Shown: piece by piece, positions 13,286 to 25,100 of the stretch
Layout of the letters: every line of letters begins with the position of its first letter
How positions within the stretch are numbered: the stretch's first letter is position 1
From: Mansonella perstans
Taxonomy: Eukaryota > Nematoda > Chromadorea > Rhabditida > Onchocercidae
Length of the DNA: 64,000 nucleotides
NCBI GenBank assembly: GCA_037074765.1
Contig: JBAMDO010000011.1
Coordinates: 124,001-188,000 of the forward strand
Reading direction: 5' to 3'
Notes under the pieces: generated by a model
Database searches by the model: none
What the model saw: the letters and a program-made list of their open reading frames with translations, nothing else
What the model was told of the DNA's origin: nothing
Program-made: the position numbers and the translations under genes

Positions 13286-13617
13286 ATAATCCATGTTTTA
13301 AAATCAGAGTTTATTTGCTTCCATTAAAAGCCTTCCATAACTTTAGACACAAACATTATGCACCTACAAATGCATTAACCCATAGATTAAAAATAAAAAA
13401 TGTCCTTCTAATCCCACAATTAATCTTACATCTTTCACAAATATGCACATATCAATAATAGAATGAAGCGCAAGGAGTTATCATGGACAGAAATTGTTAT
13501 TATCTATCTAATTAAAAGGTTAATAAACTGATAACTGACAGCTTTAGCCTTTCTTAACAAACCTATGTTGTAGACAAGATAATATGTAAAATAAGCCTGT
13601 ACTGCAGCCTGTCACCA

Positions 13618-13724
13618 GGGAAACTCAGAATGATGGACTGTGTGGTGGACAATGGTACCTCACTATTGATAGGAAACTCAGAATGATGGACTGTGCGATA
13701 GACAATGGTACCTCATTATTGATA
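13618..13724. repeat. Two-copy tandem duplication, about 53 bp unit
   Basis: The unit starts GGAAACTCAGAATGATGGAC and ends in CACTATTGATA, repeated once with a few substitutions (GTGTGGTGG versus GTGCGATAG). It is non-coding and lies 330 bp from the other small duplication. Confidence 0.85.
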
Positions 13725-13936
13725 TAATTTAAGTGATAACAATTATCAGTGCATGAAGAATATGTTATTTCATCTTTCACTAATGATAGCAACTGGATAA
13801 CTCGTAAAGAGATTTTGACGCATAATTTAAAATCAATCATAAATAAATCTTAAATAATTGTTCTCTGTAACACCAAAATCCCTTAACATTACTTAAAAGC
13901 ATAGCAAACAAATCAATAACGCATCCTCACTAATAC

Positions 13937-14130
13937 CTGACCCTTCCAATCCAGCGAGTAGGATAGGACAGTCGACGACAACCATTTAAAAATGCCCCTT
14001 CATATTTGCGTTGACTACTTTTTACGCGGCCCATATTGGTTTTGTCGGCCCTTCGTTAACTTTGGCATTTTTTGTGCAATAGCTTGGAATTTTTCCCGCA
14101 CGTTACCAAGAAACGTTTTCTTTTTTTTTT
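13937..14130 (-). promoter_or_regulatory. GC-richer patch, candidate ENSA promoter / 5' UTR exon
   Basis: This patch has clearly higher GC than its surroundings and ends, on the minus strand, in a good donor (TCAG|GTATTAG at 13937/13936). It holds two short ATG starts (MPKLTKGRQNQ and MVVVDCPILL), neither of which joins the ENSA coding exon in frame. The simplest reading is a non-coding first exon and promoter for ENSA, whose first coding exon begins at a bare acceptor at 12380. Confidence 0.3.
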
Positions 14131-16192
14131 TTGCCAACTCTTTCAAGTTATCTTTATTTTGCGTATATTTTTACAAATTTTAATAATTCAAACTTGAATA
14201 ATTGAATTTTCTTTTTCCATTAAATATAAAAGATTTTCATAAAATTTAATCGATTTTTTGAAATGTACTTTACATTACGATGAAATGTTAGTTTTTTGCA
14301 TTCATTGCAAACATGAAAATTTGTAATCTACAACTATCCAACTGATAGGCAATATTACAAAAAGCGATTCAGAATCTCTGATGCAAAATGGTTTCAGAAA
14401 TGTAATGAAATGAATTATACTAAAGGTTCATTTTAAATGAAATCATGATTGTTTCAAAAGAAAGTGTCAATTAATTTCATCTTTAAATTTCTTTTAAGCC
14501 ATTACTTCTAATTTTAGCATTTTTGCATTCAAACCTTTTAAAACTTCATACGATTTTGCACATTTTCAATTTCAATAAAATAGCTCATTTAAATAAATTC
14601 TTAGTCATCAAATGATTGAAGTTTTTTTCTGTGTGAATCAATATTTCATTTGAAATTCTTTGATAATCGATGTAAATTGATTAAAGAATTTTCAATCAAT
14701 TGATTAATTACCAACATTTAGTTGATTTGATTTAGTTGATTCCGGCAAAACTGCTAAAAGTTGTTGTGATAAGAAAAATTATTGTTTACTTAAATGTCAT
14801 GGAAAAGATAATTTTCTTCAATTAATTTCTAATATAATAATTTCTATTTTGATGTTTTAACACGATAGATGCTAGTATTAAGTATTGGAATGATGAAAAA
14901 AAAAAAGCGTAAATTGAATAAATAAAGTTAAAAATTAATTTTGATTCGATTTAATATCAATCAAACTTAATTATCAAGTATTTTCACACTTTGTTCGTAA
15001 ATGTAAATATACTGATAATACTAAAAGGCAAATTTATCACCAAAAGAGTTGTGCAATTTGGTGCCATTTGAAGATTTATTTTCAATTGATTTTTTCGCAA
15101 GTTTTGATGATTGTACATTCCTTTTGTTTTTTTGTTTTTTTGTTTTTTTTTTTGTCTTTTTCATAAGAATGAAAATAATAAGTTAGAAATGAAATTTAAG
15201 AAGCTACTGCAATGAAGATATATCTATCATACGTGATTACTGGGAACTTTATAGAATGAAGGAAAAAAAGTATGCAAAGAGTGAGCAATTTTCTTCACAT
15301 CCTTGACTTTTCATATGTTGATATATGTTCAACTTTTAATAGCTTATTGCAATATTGCAGCGCTAGTATTCTTAATGACCTTTGGCTTAGACAAATTTCT
15401 GTTTTTGTATGGTCAGAAAAATATTTTTGAATGGGTTCAATGTAACCATCATCAGTTGTTTATTGCTCTATTTGTGTTTTATCTTTGTCAATAAACACTT
15501 TTATGTCAGAGACATCGTTGAAAGTTTTCAGTTTTGATTTTCATTGCATTATTTCGCATTTTTGTTATTTTGGTCGGAATCTTTTTTCGGCTAAAATGCA
15601 GGTTTTAATTTTTGGCATTTTTTTTTAACTTTTTTTTTTTTGATTTTAGAAGAAATTTTGGCTAAAATTAGAAATTATTGAATAAGTTGAAAGATGAGTG
15701 AAGTCTTATTTTATGGGAAATTAGTCAAAATAATTTGATTAAAATGATTTAAAAAAAAAAAAAGACTGCAAAATTATAATAAGATCTATATTTTGAAAGC
15801 ACAATATCTTGTTTTGCAAATTTTCCTTTCGAATTTGTTTTTTTTTTCTTTTTGCAAGCATTTTAGCTGATTGACTAATTCATTTTAATTTTATTTATAT
15901 TATTTAATAAAATGTTTACAATTCGAGAAAAGTAATATAAACAAGTCATGTATGATGTAAGATAAGTTTAATCATTAACATTGGGTTGTCTATTTTAATT
16001 CTTTAGTAATTTTATTTTAAAAATGCAACCGGATAAATTATTTCTTTTTCTAGGTGCTTTTTTTGAGAAAATTTCATCTCTACTTTTGCATGTAAAAGTC
16101 CATCCATTTCTCTAACTAATCATTTCGAATTTAGTTAAATTTTTTTTTTTTTTGATTCGCACTTAGATTGCTTGCTATAATTTGTAAAGGGT

Positions 16193-16235
<43 letters not shown>

Positions 16236-17669
16236 CATTTATGAGTGCTGTTGATTCGAAACGAGGACAATAAACCAAGAGAATAAAAAATCTATTTTGT
16301 TGTAGAATTTTTTTTTTGTTTTTGAAAAGTAGAGCTGAAGAAGCTATCAGTTAAAGAATGTAGTTAAATTTTTAAAAAAATATTGCCTCGAAGATGCCTA
16401 TTGTGAAGCAAGAAATGTTAATTAAGAAGTAAGGTCATAATATTTTATGGCTTTCAGCAGGTGGTGTAAAAATAAGCAAACACTAAGCCGATAGGTACAG
16501 TTAAAGGATTCGAAGCTGAACAATTGATGTTACTGTACTTTTTTTTTTCGTAAAATTGGCTGAGCATTTTTAGGCAGTAGTAAATTTGAAATTAGTTAGT
16601 AAATGAAAAGAAAAAGAAAGATGGTGGGAATCGATAAGAATGATTGCACTAGATGTTTGTTACCTTTTCCAAGATTTAAAGCGATCACACATTTGCCTAA
16701 GTGGCTGAAAAAAGTACATTTTAATTTGCTTTTAAATGATTTATCTCTTTGAAAGATAAATATCTAAGTTGGCAATGATTAAAATTAATTACTATGATTA
16801 GTCTTGAAATTTTTCTCTTTTTTCAAGCTTAGTTTATATTGATTTTTTTTTTCTTTTTTTTTTTTTTTTGTTTTATTAGATTCTTTCTTTTGCCTATAAC
16901 TTGAAATAACTGCAATTGTAGAAAACTACGAGTTTTTTTTGTTTATTTTTTTCAATTGCCCTTTTATGATGACGTTTTGTTTGATTCATACTTCATAGGA
17001 AAATCTTAACAAGCATAAAAGAAGAAAGCGATAAGCAAGAAAAAAAAAATATTCAATTGAATTCTGGGGGGGCCTATCCTATTTTCTAAATTCATTCACT
17101 TTGAACAATTCTTATTTAAAAAATAAGATCGATTAGTTCATTCCTACAACTGAAAATATACACTTGATTTAAATAAATTTAATGCATATTTTAAATGATT
17201 CAATGATTGATAAAAAAAATTTTAAAAGAGGTAATATTGGATTATCGATTTTGAATAGAAATTTTAGAAGAACAAATAACTCTTTTTATAGCCTATGATA
17301 TATGTCTTTAAAGAAGCACTATTGGCTAATTTAAGCTTTTGAGTTTATTTGTTTCAGAATTGCTTTCAAATATACTTTTTTTATAGGCATCAGTTTTTGA
17401 TTCCAATATAAAATCTCTTTCATTCCTAACCAGTAATATATGTATTGATGAAATGTCAGAGCATACATTTTAGGACTTTCACTCTCTGCTATTATAATAC
17501 CTCAATGTCACCAATGCTCCTGGAATAATGCTTTGACTTTATATGTGAACAATCATCGCGGATTCCTTATTATTTTCCGAATTTCACACATTTTATTTTC
17601 ATTAATAGATTGATCACTAGATAAATTACTTTTTAAGAGTCGTATATTTCGTGCTTCTTGGAAACTTAG

Positions 17670-17940
17670 TTAATGAATGAATTTGAGAGCTAATGAATGA
17701 ATTTGAGAGTTAATGAATGAATTTGACAATTAATGAATGAATTTGAGAGTTAATGAGTGAATTTAAGAGTTAATGAATGAATTTGAGAGTTAATGAATGA
17801 ATTTGAGAGTTAATGAATGAATTTGAGAGTTAATGAATGAATTTGAGTTAATGAATGAATTTGAGAGTTAATGGATGAATTTGAGAGTTAATGAATAAAT
17901 TTGAGAGTTAATAAGTGAATTTGAGAGTTAATGAATGAGT
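17670..17940. repeat. 20-bp minisatellite, about 13 copies
   Basis: Unit TTAATGAATGAATTTGAGAG is repeated head to tail about 13.5 times with point changes and one 4-bp shortened copy. Each copy contains TAATGA stops, so it is non-coding on the plus strand. It lies about 1.5 kb upstream of the TMEM98 start codon. Confidence 0.95.
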
Positions 17941-18740
17941 TGTTGTTGAATGTTGAGAATGCATATTGCATAGTGATTATTTTAGCTAGTGTTGCTGTTG
18001 CTGCTATAAGATATAGGATATTTGAAGAATATGAAACAGTTGAAAATAATATCCTTGGAATGGATTATTGTGAGGAGGGAAGAAAGCAGATGGAAATTGT
18101 TGTTGAGAAATAAAAAAGAAAAAAATTATGTGTTTTTTTTTTAAATATATATCTTGAAAAATGTAGCCTTGATGTCGTTGGATGGCACATTTGTTCGGGA
18201 GGGTTGTATGGAAGAAAGATGGTTGTTCTCGTCGCCATCGTCGTTAGTAGTTAGGATGGAATTGCTCACACTCTACCGCGTCATCTTCTCCGTATCAGTG
18301 AAACATGATCGGGTGCTGATTGTACTTCATTGCATAAAAAATGATATACATGCATAAAGGTGCCTACCTACAAATATATTCATACACAAACATACTACAT
18401 ACGTAGGTACGAAGAGCAGGATATTATTCTTTTTACAAATGTTAATTTATGGATTTCTTAATGCCATTTTTAAAAAATTTTAAACAAATCTTGTTTGTTA
18501 TTAATTGCTTCGATTTCTTCAACCATTTGTAACTGGGCTTAAATGCTGGCATTTTTATTATCTTTTTCTTTCTTTTTTTTTTTTTTTTTGTGATTACAAT
18601 TTTTATCTATAACAATTAACATTGTTTCAAATTGAAACTATTCATGCGTAAAATCGATTGCAGCTTATTAAAAATTACTTATGTTTTTTTCCAATTAGTC
18701 ATTGATACATTTAACATTCAAGAAATTATAAATTTTGCAG

Positions 18741-18886
18741 AGAAATTTTGAGTTTACACTACGGAGCTACTTGGAGTCATTCATTCAGAATTCTTCTGGT
18801 TGTTGTTCGGGCGACAAGAAGGAACAGGCCTCAAAATTGCAGAGAATCATTTTGAAAATTCATCGATTTAAAATAGCTTGTAATTG
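18741..18886 (+). promoter_or_regulatory. Candidate TMEM98 5' UTR exon
   Basis: A moderately GC-rich stretch runs from an ATTTTGCAG acceptor-like site to a strong donor ATTG|GTAAGAG. The next clear acceptor is the TTTTAG at 19445-19446, one base before the TMEM98 ATG. It has no long ORF, so it would be untranslated. The acceptor at 19446 could instead receive a spliced leader. Confidence 0.3.
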
Positions 18887-19447
18887 GTAAGAGTGAGTGT
18901 TATGCGAATTTGATTTTATTTTATAAATTTTACTCTTCAATTAAATGTTTACAAAAATTACAGTTTGTCAGAAATAAGGATTAATAAAACAGAAAAAGTT
19001 ATTACATAATAGAAGTAATTGAAGAAATGTTGTTATAGAATATTATTTTAGTGCTTTATACTTGCTCGTTGCAAATGAGATTAATTGTTATATTCGAGAT
19101 TTTTCAACGCTCAATGCCAATTGCATTTGGTAACACAATACACTGAATCAGATAAATAGGTAATGATATGCATTTCATTTATTAAAAATGTCTGAAATTA
19201 TATGGATATTTATAAAATATTCGAATGTTTGGCATTCTTATCTCAGTTAACTATTATAATTTTTGCTCATTCTCATTTAGAAACAAATATTTTAGAAATA
19301 AATGACATTGACAGCGAATTTTTTTTTTTTTAAATAGAATTAGCGAAGTATAAACGTAGCATTATTGATTCAGAATAAACTATTAAACAATAATTAATTA
19401 ACAGGTAAAATGTTTTCTTCAAATCTATATGATTTTCTTATTTTAGA

Positions 19448-21461
19448 ATGGAAATAGTGGTTTATTTGGCACTGTTTGTATTAGCTTCCGTGTTTTGTTT
19501 TTCATCATTCATCCTGATTGTTATGTGCCGTCGGCGTGCACAGGCAAGGAAATGTTTGCGTACGACGATGGCATCATTACGTTTTACTAAAATTAATAAC
19601 GAAAATATTGGAAGCGTGGTGCAGCTTGAACCTCTTATTGGTAATTTTTATTTTATTTTATTTATGAGAAATCTCTTTCATATTTTTTTTGTTTTTATCT
19701 TCAAGTATATGATAGAAACAAGCAAATTTAATAGTTTATAAATTCGAAGAAGTCTAGCATTATATTTCAAAACTTGACAAAAAATTGTTTCTATTTCAGT
19801 CAGTACAATTCATTTATTTAATGGATTGTGGGTTTCCTTGTATAAAATATTGATTCCAAATCCATTGGTATTGGTGTAACATAGACGAAATTAGGCTTGT
19901 GCGTTGTATTTACCGTACTCTGATTAGAAGCTATAGTAATGCTTTTAACTTTATTATCTTTGGAGGTTAATAAACTAGCCCAAATTTCTCTCTATAGTGG
20001 TTTAGGACATACTATCTGTTGTCTTTCGATAATATATATCTAATTACTGCCGCCAGGAACCAATGAAATTAATGAAATAAAGTTGAAAATACTTCCATGA
20101 ACGAGAAATTAATATGTGAAGTTTTTTTTAGAACTCGTTATCGGAGATCGTTAGAGTTACAAAAAAGTTGCTTAAAAATAGGCTAAACTTAAATAAAATA
20201 GCCTAAACCATTTTTAAAATCATTGTGTTTCCAAAAAACAAAAATAATTGGTAAATTTAACTTATTTTGGGAAGAATGAAAATAAGATATATGCTTATCA
20301 AACTCTTAATTTAAACTTAATAGGCAAACAGATGAGATATTCAGTCAAATAAGCTTTGCTATTTTACTTGCCGCTATTAACTTCAAATTAGATTTTTACG
20401 CTGTTGTACTTATCATTGTGATTTGATTTTTTGGTTTTTCTGTTGCCTAAAATGTTAATTTTAAATTTTTTTTAACTCGAACATCATGTGCTTCTTTCAG
20501 CCCAAGTTCTGGATAACAACCAATGGATTTATGATGTCTCCGGAATGCTGCAGCATTGCGTTGTAGTTCTGAAACTGTGTCATGCTTTAACTGAAAAACT
20601 TTCTGTTATTCAGCTTAATTCGATTTCAACAAAACTTAATGAGCAGGTAGTAACAGCTACTGTGCGAATAGTGCCTCGCTTTGATGATTTGATACGAACA
20701 GTGGCTGCTAGCCAGGTGTAGTTGATTTTTATTGATTTGATTTTTTTCCTGATTAAAATATATTTGGAATCAGTGGGGCAATAATAAGACATGTTACCAT
20801 GTATACATATATATATATATATATGTACATACAGTATTCATATTTTTTGCAATCACGACTAATCCGCCATCAAACTTTATTCATGATGAATTAGCCACAG
20901 GATTAATCTTGCGAAAAATGAGCATTTATTTTTGTAAATAACTAAAATTAACTTATATTTAGCAGAAAATTAACTTGTGATTTGATTAATTTAATGAATA
21001 CCACTTTCAGGTAGACATACGTTTGTTGGAAGCTCGTGCTTCGGCACTTGTCAGTGCTTGTTGGGCTCTCGCTTTTCCTTTTACAGTAATTAGTCCGAAA
21101 CATATGGACTCATTAGATGGAGTTTTAAATGTAATTTTTCCTTCATAATTCGATTCTATTTTCAAAGTTCTTTTTTTTATTGAAATGTGCTTTGTTTCGT
21201 GCACCATTTGTGTTTGGATTAATCACTTCAATTGTATTTCAGGAAATGGAAGATCATGTTGAAGCGTTACGTTTGATTGTACGACAAATGGAAGAAAATT
21301 TTATATTACGAGACAAAGAAGCTAATCGAAAATTGCCGCCATCATTAGCAGTTATTGAGGAAACAGCGCTAATGGAATCTTCTACTAATCGAAATGATTC
21401 TACAACTGACTCTGTGCACAGCGACGAAGCTCCAGCTGATCCTATGGCACCGTCAAAATAA
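19448..21461 (+). CDS. TMEM98: TMEM98 orthologue, single-pass membrane protein, 4 exons, 248 aa
   Basis: Membrane protein which in vertebrates binds the membrane-bound transcription factor MYRF and blocks its self-cleavage (established). Exons: 19448-19640, 20501-20715, 21011-21130 and 21243-21461 (747 nt, 249 codons, all junctions in phase). An N-terminal hydrophobic helix at residues 4-26 (VVYLALFVLASVF...) is followed by basic CRRRAQARK. The conserved folded domain includes NNQWIYDVSGMLQHC, LCHALTEKL, VPRFDDLIRTV and LLEARASALVSACWAL, aligning with human WIEDASGLMSHC, CHTLTEKL, SPRVDDVV and LLDARTTALLLS. The acidic Ser/Thr-rich tail from about residue 205 (NRNDSTTDSVHSDEAP) is probably disordered. 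The start is the only ATG before the helix, one base after a TTTTAG acceptor. Confidence 0.9.
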
Positions 21462-22001
21462 ATTTATTTCCAACATTGGTTGGTTTTTCAAGTGAATTTC
21501 GCTTTATTTTTTTGTGTAAAGTTAGAGATATTTTTTGGAATTAAACTTTACATGGAAATTTCGCTGTCTGTACAGTCTTTTGGGAAAGTATCTTTAAGAG
21601 CTTAGATTTATTTAAAGCAAAAATTGACTTCAGTTATTTCTCACTGTTATATATTTATGTGTAATGATTATTGTTACCATAGGAAAAACCTAAGATTCAT
21701 AAAGAAATGTACTTTAGCTTCACAAAAACTTTGTTGCTAAAAATTTTGGAATTATTGCTAACAAATATTGCATATCATAGTATTATTATTTCTTATAGCG
21801 CCGTTTTCCTGTAACCATACAGGCGAAACTGCGTTATGTTTCAGAAACAACTATAGTTGAAATAAATTTCGTTGATTGTTTTAGGTTGATAATCAAAAAT
21901 TGCAAAACAAGACGTGTCTCTCAATACTACACCGGTTTCCATTTATTTTCATATGGTATTTGTTTTTTTACTCTTTCATTTACTTGTATATATATCCGAG
22001 T

Positions 22002-22168
22002 GTTTTATCCGGTCTTCTTTATTATTATGATAAGTCTTTGTTTTTACTTTTTTTGGTTGTTTTATCCGGTCTTCTTTATTATGACAAGTCTTTGTTTTTA
22101 CTTTTTTTGGTTGTTTTATCCGGTCTTCTTTATTATTATGACAAGTCTTTGTTTTTACTTTTTTTGGT
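22002..22168. repeat. Three-copy tandem repeat, 57/54-bp units
   Basis: Units start GTTTTATCCGGTCTTCTTTA at 22002, 22059 and 22113. The middle copy lacks one TAT triplet. Because units are multiples of three, two plus-strand frames stay open and encode hydrophobic repeats (LSGLLYYYDKSLFLLFLV in one frame). It is 540 bp past the TMEM98 stop and probably non-coding. Confidence 0.9.
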
Positions 22169-25100
22169 CCGGTGCACTATTCATATTGTTTTCTCCTGTT
22201 TCGCGAATTCGGTTTTTCATTTTTGACATCTTTGCTTCCTTAATTCTCTCAGTTAACCATCTGTTTTATTGTTTATAATCGTTGTAAATATTCTACTCAG
22301 GCATTTTTCTCTACAGTTAGGAACTCTTCTTGTTTGATTTTACCTTTCTTTGTTTTCTTTTTATGTCGTTTCTTTGTTTTCGTCTCGTGCCTTTTGTTTG
22401 TGAACTTTTTTTTGTTAAATGATATCAATTCTCCTCCGTTTTAATATTATAGGACAGTACAGTTTTCGCCAACCATTATCATAAATTTTGACTAGCGTGT
22501 AGGATACATGCACTGTCACAATGATTGGTGATCCACCGATTAACTTTACTAACAATTTCAATCATCATTTAAAAAAAAAGTTAGATAATGAAATCATTTT
22601 AACTGTTATATCATGCTTTTCTTCAAAATTACAGCAGAGAAAATCATTCATCTTTATTCAAATATTGAGTGAAATTTACAGTTTTGTCTTCGTTTCTTTG
22701 CTGCTTATCACTAAATCAAATGGGTATATTTTGCGCTGGAAGTATGCAAGCATCTTTACTTTATACGTGTTAACAGTATTTTTCCAAATAATTTTTGATT
22801 ATATCTCCTTTTATTTTGATATTAAAAATTTTGTCATTTTAAGATTCACTTAGCTCAAGTTTGTAGTTATTTTGTATCACTTCTAGGAGGAGAGACGAAA
22901 TTTATCTGTGGGGTCAACAGTGTTGACTGACCGGAATTCAAAATTGATGAATTTGCTATGTATATATATCTGAGCTAGGCAAATTTTTTTGATTCTGTTG
23001 ATTTTTGCGATAGAATTGGATAATTTAATTCTCTTTCTTTACGTTTATTTTTCTTTTGCTCGTTTCCGTCTTCTACTTACGGCTCTGAATTCTTCACTCT
23101 AAATTTTATGATTAGTTTGTCTCATCAACGATATTCTCGTTTCCCATTCGCCTGTTTTCGCGAGGGACTGTTTTCAGGTTTGTTTACGCATAATAAATCA
23201 TTTCATAAAACTATGAACCACTAAAGCTTTGTTACCCTCTTCCGTATTTTTCGAAATTTTGTTTAAGAGGACAGAAAGAAACTTAAAGATCGACTTTATT
23301 CTGTTTGCATTCTTTTTAGAAATAATTAATTGAGAAGATCTCAAAACAAAGAACGAGCGAACCATACTTTGAACTTATGATGCGCTAGTAATTAACAATC
23401 ATCTCAATGTAGATTAAAAATGAATAGACTTTCTAAATTGAATTTTAAATCAATAAATAAATTTGTTTTCTAGCGTCTAGCGTTAGCAGATTAGAATTGT
23501 CAAGTTTTACTATTAGCACTGTTATTATTGTAGACAAATTATCCGTTTTCATTTTTATGAATAAACAATTCGATATTACCTCACTTACCTTATCAATCAT
23601 ACTATATATCTATTAATAATGATGATTCAATGAGTTCTGTTGTTGATTACTTGCGACTCTTTTCTGTCTCCATTTATCATTTCTTTTTGTGAATTGATAT
23701 TTTGCTTTTGCCTAATGAATCGTAGTAGATACATCAAATTGATGAAGGAATAGAACACAGAATAATTGCGACCGGAAATATAGATCATCTTTTTGCAACA
23801 TGGATCACGGAATAATTCGAATAATGTCATGGAAGAGTGAAATTTATTTTTCAAATTTTTATTGCTTGATTTTATTTATAAAATTGAAGTCTTTTTTGAA
23901 ATTAATTAATTTATTCTTGGATCTCGGAGATATTTAATTCAAAAGAGACTGCATTTTAGCTTGTTGTTGCTAAATTGTGTTGAAAGCTATGAATTAATTT
24001 TCAAACATTTCACTTTTCTGACATTACATGATGGTTTACTTTTTTCTATTTTCCGATTTATGCTTATTCTGAATATGAATACAGTTCTGCAGAAAATCAG
24101 GACATTGCTACCAAAATTCCACATTTTATTCTGTTACGTGTTTTCTTAAAAAAACTATCATTGCTTCTGTTGTCGACTAATATCATACGATATGTTATCA
24201 AAGATGTATTGTAATATGTATATAATAATAATATGAACTAACTTCGAAATGCACTTGACATATTTCCTTCAGACAATAAAATAAATTCCAGAATATTGCT
24301 AGTTAAAATAGGATTTCTGAAGGCAGGAACAGAAAATATTGCCGAAATAGAGAATTGCTGAAAGTAACTTGGACATTTATTTTCCTTGCTGTATCATCGA
24401 TAGTTTAATAGTTTGCGGAAGATAAGAAAGATTCAGTTGATTAATTTACATATCAATAAGTAATCCTGAATTAAATATCTCTGGATTTTTTGTCCATTTG
24501 TTTTCATCTAAAAGTAATTCTACAACAATGAGGATGTTTCTCGGAATATTTAGAAATTTCTCATGAAATCTTTTTCTGCTTGCATTCCATCTACATAGGA
24601 ATAGTACAAGAAATATTCCAGCTGGATACTGTAATTAGAATGTCATCTCGTGGCATCATGCAACAAAGTAAAGAAACCAATGTGTACAATGATCGTTTAA
24701 TTATACAGTTTAACACGTAACTTATGTAATTGTAACAGAGTTTAACATGTAATTACATCACTCCGCATTGACCATTTTTTCAACAATCGGACGAGCATCG
24801 GATCTGCTTTCAGTCCTAAAGGCGCCTTATGTTGCGTCAAATCACGTCACATCAAATCAAATGTTTATTACAAAACTGAACAACATCGCACACGCCAAGA
24901 ATTTTAATACAATCATAGCAGAAATTATGATGAAACAAAATTTGTTAAAAAAATCATCTGAAGCAATCTTTCTCCTCTTAAGTCTGTTCAGTTGTTAATA
25001 ATACTGATACAATAAAAGGCTCTTGAAACGTCAATTTTACGTCAAATCACTAGCGTAGCAAATAAAGCAGACAAAATTCGGAATAATTCTTGCAGTGGTA

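Larger units (their letters stand above)
12381..18740. other. AT-rich intergenic region between ENSA and TMEM98
   Basis: About 6.3 kb lacks any ORF with convincing splice partners. It contains many poly-T/poly-A runs (the longest at about 16197-16230), two local duplications (13196-13285 and 13618-13724), a GC-richer patch at 13930-14130 and a 20-bp minisatellite at 17670-17940. Short ORFs here look like chance in AT-rich sequence. Confidence 0.55.

Noticed and set aside
13992..14183. 63-codon plus-strand ORF (MPLHICVDYFL...)
   Set aside because: It ends in a poly-T-driven Phe run with no splice partners; the GC content is better explained by a minus-strand promoter/5' UTR patch.
22521..22853. 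110-codon hydrophobic plus-strand ORF (MIGDPPINFTNN...)
   Set aside because: Its composition is what T-rich sequence gives by chance; there are no splice signals, no family match and no neighbouring exons. Not excluded, but not supportable.
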